Positions 6,168 through 12,187 of a DNA stretch of 12,187 nt are shown here, piece after piece. The position numbers were made by a program, and so were the translations under genes. The DNA is taken from positions 1-12,187 of the forward strand of contig CALGLS010000038.1 of NCBI GenBank assembly GCA_937959375.1, in the 5' to 3' direction. How positions within the stretch are numbered: the stretch's first letter is position 1; every line of letters starts with the position of its first letter. The notes under the pieces were generated by a model that saw only the letters and a list, made by a program, of their open reading frames with translations, was not told the DNA's origin and did no database searches. The stretch comes from an uncultured Saprospiraceae bacterium (GTDB lineage: Bacteria; Bacteroidota; Bacteroidia; Chitinophagales; Saprospiraceae).

Positions 6168-7082
6168 ATGGTTAGAGGTAAAGCAATTATATTGACCTTT
6201 CTTTTTTTGCTACTAAGCACTTTTCACTTTCTGAATGCTCAGGAAGGGACAAATCCCTTTGACCTAGAACATCGTCTTGAAAAAGGAGAGGTGAACCGGC
6301 AAGCTCCTGTCAATGCAGGAAATCCTTTTGATATTGAACGAATCGAAACTGAGGTAGTAACTCCTGAGAAGCGGACTTCCATAACACCGACTACTTCTCC
6401 AAGTAAAACAACAAAGAAAAAGAAGCGGCCACAGAAGCATTCAAGTAGCTTCGTCTTTTGGTTGATAACGATTATGCTCATCGTTATGACTTTCTTATTA
6501 ACACTTTACAACTCTATTATAGAAAAATCCTATCGCTCATTTATCAATGAGAACTTCCTTAAAATGGTACATAGGGATCAGGGGCGAATTGTTTCACCTC
6601 ATTATATGGTGTTTTACATCTTGTTTTTTATCAATCTGAGCATATTTGTGTTTTTGGTAGCAAGGCATTTTGGTTGGTATATCACTGCTTCTCCGTTTTG
6701 GAGTTACATGATTTGTCTGGGAGGCGTGATTATGGCTTTTTTATTCAAACATCTATTATTAATGCTGATCGGGGCTGTTTTTCCTCTAAGTAAAGAAGTT
6801 CGACAGTATAGTTTTACTATTGTCGTATTTAGCATAATCTTGGGATTAGCCTTGGTGCCATTCAATTTATTGATTGCCTTTACTGATCCTGAGCTAGCAA
6901 GAGTCCTCATTTATGCAACCATTGCATTGATCTTTGGAGTCTATGCCTATAGAGCTATTCGGGGACTTATTATTGCAGGGAGTTATATTTCGCTACATAC
7001 ATTTCATTTTTTTATGTACCTTTGCACTGCCGAAATCGCCCCTGCTGTGTTATTAGCAAAGTGGGTTCTAGTTCAGGGGTAA
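6168..7082 (+). CDS. DUF4271 family integral membrane protein
   Basis: This 304-residue protein has a signal peptide (hydrophobic about 7-22, likely cleavage after A24), then a polar, Lys/Thr-rich region (25-92) containing two copies of an NPFD motif, N29-P-F-D-L-E and N52-P-F-D-I-E. Hydrophobic segments follow at about 95-115, 147-166, 178-204, 213-238, 246-264 and 276-300. The call rests on this architecture and on position: from memory, Bacteroidota DUF4271 genes typically sit directly before the HemD homologue, as here, with 39 bases between them and no terminator. The function is unknown; a role linked to tetrapyrrole synthesis or envelope assembly would be speculation. It probably forms a two-gene operon with hemD, from the nearby -7 element. 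Confidence 0.82.
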   Translation: MVRGKAIILTFLFLLLSTFHFLNAQEGTNPFDLEHRLEKGEVNRQAPVNAGNPFDIERIETEVVTPEKRTSITPTTSPSKTTKKKKRPQKHSSSFVFWLITIMLIVMTFLLTLYNSIIEKSYRSFINENFLKMVHRDQGRIVSPHYMVFYILFFINLSIFVFLVARHFGWYITASPFWSYMICLGGVIMAFLFKHLLLMLIGAVFPLSKEVRQYSFTIVVFSIILGLALVPFNLLIAFTDPELARVLIYATIALIFGVYAYRAIRGLIIAGSYISLHTFHFFMYLCTAEIAPAVLLAKWVLVQG

Positions 7083-7121
7083 CAAACAGTCAATTAATGG
7101 TTTTTTTCAAAATTCTTTTGA

Positions 7122-7901
7122 ATGCCGTCAAATAATAGTGAAGCTGTGGGAGAATCCTACAAGAAAATAAAGACAATATTAGTTTCTCAGCCTAAGCCCG
7201 AAAGATCACCTTACTACGAGCTGGAAACGAAGTACAATCTACAAATAGATTGGAGGCCGTTCATCCACGTGGAAGGGGTAGGAAATAAGGAGTTTAGAAA
7301 AACGAGAATTAAGCCTGATGAATTTTCTGCTATTATATTTACTAGCAAAAATTCAATTGATCATTTCTTCCGTATGTGTGAAGAGATGCGCATCAAGATG
7401 TCGCAGGATACCAAGTACTTCTGTAAGTCAGAAGCTATTTCTAACTATCTTCAAAAATTCATCGTTTACCGAAAGCGTAAAGTTTTTACTGGAAAACGAA
7501 CCATTGAGGATTTGAAACCAGCTTTGATTAAGCACAAGGATAAGGAGAAATTCTTACTACCCTGTTCTAATCTTGGTAGCCAATCCGTTTCAAAGTTTTT
7601 GACTGAGAACGGTTTTGACTGGAAGGATGCTATGATGTATCAGACCGTTAGTAGCGATCTCTCTGATTTGAGCGATGTTTTCTACGATGTATTAGTATTC
7701 TTTAGTCCACTTGGATTGAAGTCATTACTTGAAAACTTTCCTGATTTCAAACAAAACGATACTCGTATAGCGGTTTACGGAAAGACTACTATCACAGCCG
7801 TTGAAGAATTAGGGCTTACGCCAAATATCATGGCACCTGCACCGCAAATTACTTCAATGACGATGGCGCTCGAAAAGTACCTAGCCGTTGCTAATAAATA
7901 A
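7122..7901 (+). CDS. hemD: Uroporphyrinogen-III synthase (HemD), Bacteroidota type
   Basis: HemD cyclises hydroxymethylbilane with inversion of ring D to give uroporphyrinogen III, the precursor of heme, siroheme and cobalamin. The protein has 259 residues, a normal length. The two-lobed HEM4 pattern is visible: an N-terminal ILVSQPKPE strand (19-27), the FTSKNSIDHFF motif (73-83), the VFFSPLGLKSLL motif in the second lobe (192-203), and the late IAVYGKTTITAVEELGL segment (216-232) holding the conserved G-x-T signature. Overall sequence identity in this family is low, and the call relies on these motifs and on remembered Bacteroidota homologues with the same SQPKPE and PFIHVEGV phrases. The first 14 or so residues look like an extension relative to those homologues, but there is no better in-frame start. 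It lies 39 bases after the DUF4271 gene and ends at a strong terminator. Confidence 0.86.
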   Translation: MPSNNSEAVGESYKKIKTILVSQPKPERSPYYELETKYNLQIDWRPFIHVEGVGNKEFRKTRIKPDEFSAIIFTSKNSIDHFFRMCEEMRIKMSQDTKYFCKSEAISNYLQKFIVYRKRKVFTGKRTIEDLKPALIKHKDKEKFLLPCSNLGSQSVSKFLTENGFDWKDAMMYQTVSSDLSDLSDVFYDVLVFFSPLGLKSLLENFPDFKQNDTRIAVYGKTTITAVEELGLTPNIMAPAPQITSMTMALEKYLAVANK

Positions 7902-7928
7902 TTACTGATCTTATATCAGTTTTCATAT

Positions 7929-7971
7929 AGAAAGGGTTTTTGGTTCCGCCAAAAACCCTTTCTCCGTTTTT
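7929..7971 (+). terminator. Rho-independent terminator after hemD
   Basis: A perfect 15-bp stem pairs AGAAAGGGTTTTTGG (7929-7943) with CCAAAAACCCTTTCT (7949-7963) around a TTCCG loop, followed by CCG and a TTTTT run (7967-7971). It closes the DUF4271-hemD unit. Confidence 0.88.
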
Positions 7972-7987
7972 ACTGTTAATAGAACAG

Positions 7988-8015
7988 ATAGAAAAATTTA
8001 AAATCAAATTTCTAT
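7988..8015. repeat. AT-rich imperfect inverted repeat upstream of the NUDIX gene
   Basis: ATAGAAAAATTT (7988-7999) pairs with AAATTTCTAT (8006-8015) apart from a two-A bulge, with a six-base loop. It lies 24 bases before the NUDIX start codon, so it could be an operator or a leader hairpin. The AT content makes chance occurrence fairly likely. Confidence 0.35.
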
Positions 8016-8039
8016 TGAGTTTAAGCAATTGACACCATA

Positions 8040-8654
8040 ATGAATAAGCTTACAATCCCCACGATAAAACAACCACTGCCAGGTAGATTGGCACAATTCA
8101 AAATGTCTCACGTCGTTCGTCGCAAAGAGCAAATCATTCCTGAAAATGCTCGAATTGCCTGCATCCTCGTTTTGCTTTATCCAAAAAAAGAAGAATGGCA
8201 TCTAGTTCTAATTCAGCGAACTTCTCATAATCCAAACGATCGACATGGTGGTCAAATCAGTTTCCCCGGTGGCCAACAAGAAGAGAACGATGCATCTTTA
8301 TCGGCTACGGCTATTCGTGAAGCACAAGAAGAAATAGGAGCAGATCCTTCAAAAATTACCTTGTTAGGAGCATTAACAGATCTATACATTCCAGTGAGTA
8401 ATTTTAAAGTTTATCCTTTTGTGGCTTACACCAACGAAAGACCTAATTTTGAACTTCAGGAAAGTGAGGTACAGGCCATCATAGAGGTCCCGCTTTCTGT
8501 TTTGCAAGATGAAAAGACTAGGCAATTGACCAATATTAAAATTTCTGAAAGAATTACGCTCAAGGAGGTCCCTTATTTCAACGTAGGAGGAAAGGTTGTT
8601 TGGGGAGCCACTGCTATGATGTTGAGTGAATTTCTAGAGGCGATACACGAATAG
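8040..8654 (+). CDS. NUDIX hydrolase, CoA pyrophosphatase-like
   Basis: This 204-residue cytoplasmic NUDIX protein probably cleaves CoA or acyl-CoA to phospho-pantetheine and 3',5'-ADP. The subfamily feature is the motif ahead of the Nudix box, LIQR...HGGQISFPGG (57-78), which matches the UPF0035 signature of NudL/PCD1-type CoA pyrophosphatases. The Nudix box continues with NDASLSATA and R93-E-A-Q-E-E98-I-G; the Glu residues bind the catalytic metal. As in NudL-type proteins, the first Glu of the generic Nudix box is replaced (DAS here). An N-terminal LPGRLAQFKM phrase (13-22) is also typical. No Shine-Dalgarno or TAnnTTTG element is evident upstream. The next gene, IcmF, acts on acyl-CoA, but has its own -7 element, so cotranscription is uncertain. 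The NUDIX call is firm; the substrate is inferred. Confidence 0.85.
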   Translation: MNKLTIPTIKQPLPGRLAQFKMSHVVRRKEQIIPENARIACILVLLYPKKEEWHLVLIQRTSHNPNDRHGGQISFPGGQQEENDASLSATAIREAQEEIGADPSKITLLGALTDLYIPVSNFKVYPFVAYTNERPNFELQESEVQAIIEVPLSVLQDEKTRQLTNIKISERITLKEVPYFNVGGKVVWGATAMMLSEFLEAIHE

Positions 8655-8775
8655 ATATCAAGTACCAGTGAGTTAGGAAAGGGGGAGGTATCAAGAATTA
8701 ATTGTCGCCAAAGAACATTGTAATTGAAACTTTAACTGCCATTGATAATTTTTCTCTTTGAGGCCCAAATTTTCG

Positions 8776-8783
8776 TATTTTTG
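8776..8783 (+). promoter_or_regulatory. Putative promoter of icmF (-7 element TATTTTTG)
   Basis: TATTTTTG matches the Bacteroidota -7 consensus. A TTTG lies upstream at 8757-8760, but the spacing of 15 bases is shorter than the usual 17-23. The predicted leader is about 20 bases. GGAG at 8800-8803, four bases before the ATG at 8808, is the only Shine-Dalgarno-like sequence I noted ahead of a start in this window. Confidence 0.5.
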
Positions 8784-8807
8784 TACAAAATTTAAAAGCG
8801 GAGAAGA

Positions 8808-11800
8808 ATGGAAAAAATTGCACCATACCAGCCAAAGAATAAAGTAAGATTAGTAACTGCAGCATCTCTGTTTGATGGACATGACGCAGCGATTAATATC
8901 ATGCGCCGAATTATGCAAAGTTCCGGGGCAGAGATCATCCACCTAGGACACAACCGTTCTGTATTTGAAATTGTGAACACGGCCATACAGGAAGATGTGC
9001 AAGGAATTGCCATTACCTCTTATCAAGGTGGGCACAATGAATTTTTCAAGTACATGTACGACTTGCTAAAAGAGCGAGGTGCTGGCCACATCAAAATTTT
9101 TGGTGGAGGTGGAGGAACCATTCTTCCTACAGAAATTGAAGATTTACATCAATACGGAATTACTCGAATTTACGCGCCAGATGATGGTCGTAAAATGGGC
9201 CTGCAAGGTATGATCAACAACGTACTAGAACAGTGCGATTTCCCAATTGGTCAAAACTTAAACGGCGAAATAAAAAAGATCAGCGAAAAGAATCCGGGGG
9301 CAATTGCGAGAATGATTACAGCTGTTGAAAATTATCCAGAGGAAAATGAAAAGTGGTTAAACACCCTTCGCAAAGAAATTGTAAACAAACCTATTCCCGT
9401 TCTTGGAATCACGGGTACCGGTGGTGCCGGAAAATCATCATTGGTAGACGAATTGGTTCGAAGATTCTTGATGGATTTTGAAGATAAGACGATTGCGATT
9501 ATTTCTGTAGATCCATCTAAACGTAAGACAGGTGGTGCTTTACTCGGAGATCGAATCCGTATGAATGCCATCAACAAAGATCGCGTTTACATGCGTTCGC
9601 TTGCAACTCGTCAGTCAAACCTTGCTTTGTCTAAACACGTGCAGGCTGCTGTTGATATACTGAAAGGCGCTGATTTTGATTTAATCATTTTGGAGACATC
9701 CGGAATCGGACAGTCAGATACCGAGATTGTAGATCACTCCGATGTTTCACTTTATGTGATGACGCCAGAGTATGGAGCAGCAACGCAATTAGAAAAAATT
9801 GACATGCTCGACTTCGCAGACATTATTGCGATTAATAAGTTTGACAAACGTGGAGCACTCGATGCACTCCGTGATGTGAAAAAGCAATTTCAACGCAACC
9901 ATCAATTGTGGGAAACACCAGCTGAATCACTTCCTGTCTTTGGAACCATTGCCTCTCAATTCAATGATCCAGGGATGAATACCTTGTACAGAAACATCGT
10001 TGATCTAATTGATGAAAAAACAGATGCAAAATTAGAGTCGTCTTTCGATTTAGAAAAAGGAACCAGCGAAAAAATTTATATCATTCCACCAGAACGTACA
10101 CGTTACCTTTCTGAGATATCAGAAAATAATCGCCAGTACGACCGTTGGGTGGACAGACAATGTGAGATTGCTCGACAGCTTTTTGGTTTGAAACAAACCA
10201 TGGCGCTTATTGAAAAAAGCGAGCAAGCAGATAAGGAAACCATGTTGACTAGCCTTCAAAAAACATACGATGATTTAGAGTTGGATTTAGATGGTTCTGC
10301 TAAGCGTATTATTGATGGCTGGGAGGCGAAGCGTGAAGCTTATGCTGCGGATGAATTTGTTTATAAGGTGCGGAACAGAGAAATTCGTGTACCAACTTTC
10401 ACCAAGTCATTATCGCATTCTAGAATTCCACGTGTTTGTTTACCACGCTTTAAAGACTGGGGCGAAATACTGCGTTGGTCTTTACAAGAAAATGTGCCGG
10501 GTGAATTTCCATTTACGGCAGGTGTGTTTCCGTTTAAACGAAAAGGGGAGGACCCAACCAGAATGTTTGCTGGAGAAGGTGATCCAGAAAGAACGAACCG
10601 CCGATTCCATTATGTCTCATTAGACATGCCAGCAAATCGTTTGTCAACGGCCTTCGATTCGGTGACGCTTTATGGTGAAGATCCAGATTTGCGACCTGAT
10701 ATCTATGGCAAGATTGGAAATTCTGGTGTAAGTGTTTGTTGTTTAGATGATGCGAAAAAATTATACTCAGGTTTCGATCTTTGTAGTCCGACTACTTCGG
10801 TTTCGATGACCATTAATGGGCCAGCTGCAACGATTTGTGCTTTCTTTATGAATGCTGCCATTGACCAACAATGTGAGCGCTACATCACAGAAAATAAACT
10901 AGAGCATTTGGTGGAAGCCAAACTAAAAGAACTATACGACGACAAAGGTCTGCAACGTCCAAAATATAATGGTGACATTCCAAAAGGAAATGACGGTCTT
11001 GGTTTGATGTTGTTAGGAATGACGGGAGATCAAATTCTGGAACCTGAGGTGTATAACGAACTTAAAGCAAAAGCACTTTCTTCAGTACGTGGAACGGTGC
11101 AAGCTGATATTTTGAAAGAGGACCAAGCACAGAATACTTGTATCTTTTCAACAGAGTTTTCTTTGCGTTTGATGGGTGATGTGCAAGAGTACTTTATCAA
11201 CCACGGTGTTCGTAACTTTTACTCTGTTTCGATTTCTGGATACCACATTGCGGAAGCTGGTGCGAACCCCATAAGTCAATTGGCATTTACCTTGGCGAAT
11301 GGTTTTACTTTTGTAGAATACTATGTTTCGCGTGGCATGGATATCAACGATTTTGCACCAAACTTATCTTTCTTTTTCTCCAATGGAGTAGATCCAGAAT
11401 ATGCTGTGATCGGGCGAGTAGCTCGTCGAATTTGGGCGAAAGCCATGAAATTAAAATACAAAGCCAATGCACGTTCACAAAAGTTGAAATACCATATTCA
11501 AACTTCTGGTCGTTCGCTACACGCGCAAGAAATTTCGTTCAACGATATCCGTACAACGCTCCAAGCTTTGTATGCCATTTATGATAATTGTAACTCACTG
11601 CACACGAATGCATACGATGAAGCGATTACTACACCTACTGAAGAGTCGGTACGTCGTGCCATGGCCATTCAGTTGATTATTAATCGTGAGTTAGGTCTAG
11701 CCAAAAACGAAAATCCACTTCAAGGTGCATTTATCATTGATGAGTTAACCGACTTAGTGGAGGAAGCTGTATTGACAGAGTTTGATCGCATCACAGAAAG

Positions 11801-12187
11801 AGGTGGTGTACTCGGTGCAATGGAAACGATGTATCAGCGTAGCAAGATTCAAGACGAAAGTTTGTACTACGAAACCTTGAAACATACTGGCGAGTTGCCA
11901 CTAATTGGTGTGAATACCTTCCTCTCAAAAGATGGTTCTCCAACAGTATTGCCAAAAGAAGTCATTCGTGCCACTGAAGAAGAAAAGCAAGCTCAAATCA
12001 GTACGCTAACGAATCTAAAAAAGACAAACGAAGCAGGTAATGCAGCGCGCTTAAAGATTTTGCAAGATGCTGCGATTAGCAATAAAAACATTTTTGATTT
12101 TCTGATGGAAGCTTCGAAGTATTGTTCTTTGGGGCAGATCACTAATGCCTTGTATGAGGTGGGTGGTCAGTATCGTCGGAATATGTA
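8808..12187 (+). CDS. icmF: Fused isobutyryl-CoA mutase IcmF (B12 domain, G-protein chaperone, mutase), stop codon cut by window end
   Basis: IcmF is an adenosylcobalamin-dependent mutase that interconverts isobutyryl-CoA and n-butyryl-CoA, with a built-in GTPase that guards cofactor loading. An open frame of 1126 codons reaches the window edge. The B12-binding domain (about 12-140) has D23-G-H25-D-A-A with the cobalt-ligating His and S71-Y-Q-G-G. The MeaB/MeaI-like G domain has a Walker A motif G203-TGGAGK-S210, E296-T-S-G-I-G and N343-K-F-D346. The mutase domain (about 540 onward) has GVF574PFKR, GTVQADILKE (762-771), A-Q775-NT and SGYH813IAEAG. Phe574 and Gln775 replace the Tyr and Arg of methylmalonyl-CoA mutase, as expected for isobutyryl-CoA mutase. 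The last residues, GGQYRRNM, match the usual family C-terminus, and the final two bases are TA, so only the last base of a TAA/TAG stop is probably missing. The ATG at 8808 is favoured by GGAG four bases upstream and a nearby -7 element. Confidence 0.95.
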   Translation, partial: MEKIAPYQPKNKVRLVTAASLFDGHDAAINIMRRIMQSSGAEIIHLGHNRSVFEIVNTAIQEDVQGIAITSYQGGHNEFFKYMYDLLKERGAGHIKIFGGGGGTILPTEIEDLHQYGITRIYAPDDGRKMGLQGMINNVLEQCDFPIGQNLNGEIKKISEKNPGAIARMITAVENYPEENEKWLNTLRKEIVNKPIPVLGITGTGGAGKSSLVDELVRRFLMDFEDKTIAIISVDPSKRKTGGALLGDRIRMNAINKDRVYMRSLATRQSNLALSKHVQAAVDILKGADFDLIILETSGIGQSDTEIVDHSDVSLYVMTPEYGAATQLEKIDMLDFADIIAINKFDKRGALDALRDVKKQFQRNHQLWETPAESLPVFGTIASQFNDPGMNTLYRNIVDLIDEKTDAKLESSFDLEKGTSEKIYIIPPERTRYLSEISENNRQYDRWVDRQCEIARQLFGLKQTMALIEKSEQADKETMLTSLQKTYDDLELDLDGSAKRIIDGWEAKREAYAADEFVYKVRNREIRVPTFTKSLSHSRIPRVCLPRFKDWGEILRWSLQENVPGEFPFTAGVFPFKRKGEDPTRMFAGEGDPERTNRRFHYVSLDMPANRLSTAFDSVTLYGEDPDLRPDIYGKIGNSGVSVCCLDDAKKLYSGFDLCSPTTSVSMTINGPAATICAFFMNAAIDQQCERYITENKLEHLVEAKLKELYDDKGLQRPKYNGDIPKGNDGLGLMLLGMTGDQILEPEVYNELKAKALSSVRGTVQADILKEDQAQNTCIFSTEFSLRLMGDVQEYFINHGVRNFYSVSISGYHIAEAGANPISQLAFTLANGFTFVEYYVSRGMDINDFAPNLSFFFSNGVDPEYAVIGRVARRIWAKAMKLKYKANARSQKLKYHIQTSGRSLHAQEISFNDIRTTLQALYAIYDNCNSLHTNAYDEAITTPTEESVRRAMAIQLIINRELGLAKNENPLQGAFIIDELTDLVEEAVLTEFDRITERGGVLGAMETMYQRSKIQDESLYYETLKHTGELPLIGVNTFLSKDGSPTVLPKEVIRATEEEKQAQISTLTNLKKTNEAGNAARLKILQDAAISNKNIFDFLMEASKYCSLGQITNALYEVGGQYRRNM

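Noticed and set aside
8004..8201. Minus-strand 65-codon open frame over the NUDIX start
   Set aside because: It is antisense to the well-supported NUDIX N-terminus and shows no feature of its own.
8655..8807. Possible cobalamin riboswitch ahead of the B12-dependent mutase
   Set aside because: The gap is only 153 bases, I see no B12-box (GCCACTG-like) sequence, and the predicted leader from the -7 element is about 20 bases.
10291..10623. Plus-strand 110-codon open frame inside icmF
   Set aside because: It is in a different frame within the conserved mutase/linker sequence of IcmF, with no recognisable family.
1..12187. Mobile elements, CRISPR arrays, tRNA or rRNA genes
   Set aside because: I looked for transposase or integrase motifs, regularly spaced repeats and tRNA-like sequences on both strands and saw none. 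The gene content is chromosomal housekeeping.

Overview
The window looks like a chromosomal segment of a Bacteroidota bacterium, most likely of the Flavobacteriales type. The base composition is AT-rich. The genes start after A/T-rich leaders, mostly without a Shine-Dalgarno motif, and three upstream regions carry the Bacteroidota -7 promoter element TAnnTTTG. The gene content also fits: a PSP1/RicT protein with a long basic tail, a DUF4271 membrane protein next to a Bacteroidota-type HemD, a DUF1573 protein, and a three-domain IcmF mutase. The species cannot be named from this sequence.

Layout: (1) 11-2925, plus strand: a RicT-like PSP1 protein and, 5 bp later, dihydrolipoyl dehydrogenase (lpd), closed by a strong terminator. 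(2) 2926-3245, no gene: terminator, short repeats and hairpins, and what looks like a dispersed intergenic repeat. (3) 3246-5304, minus strand: a sensor histidine kinase followed by its OmpR/PhoB-type response regulator. (4) 5305-5566: a divergent regulatory region with TTAACA direct repeats on an 11-bp spacing, just upstream of a -7 element. (5) 5567-6010, plus: a secreted DUF1573 protein with its own terminator. (6) 6168-7901, plus: a DUF4271 membrane protein and uroporphyrinogen-III synthase (HemD), ending at a perfect 15-bp stem. (7) 8040-8654, plus: a NUDIX CoA-pyrophosphatase-like protein. (8) 8808 to the window edge, plus: fused isobutyryl-CoA mutase IcmF, lacking only what is probably the last base of its stop codon.

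Some metabolic links can be inferred. Lpd is the shared E3 subunit of 2-oxo-acid dehydrogenases, including the branched-chain complex that makes isobutyryl-CoA from valine. IcmF interconverts isobutyryl-CoA and n-butyryl-CoA with adenosylcobalamin. HemD makes uroporphyrinogen III, the last common precursor of heme and of the corrin ring of B12. The genes are not in one operon, so this is thematic rather than demonstrated.

Most of the window is ordinary housekeeping sequence, and I see no clear new defence, mobile or biosynthetic system. The items most worth a second look are the phased TTAACA array beside the two-component genes, the cysteine-rich head and low-complexity basic tail of the RicT protein, an enlarged loop in the IcmF mutase domain, and the repeat/hairpin cluster at 2922-3240.
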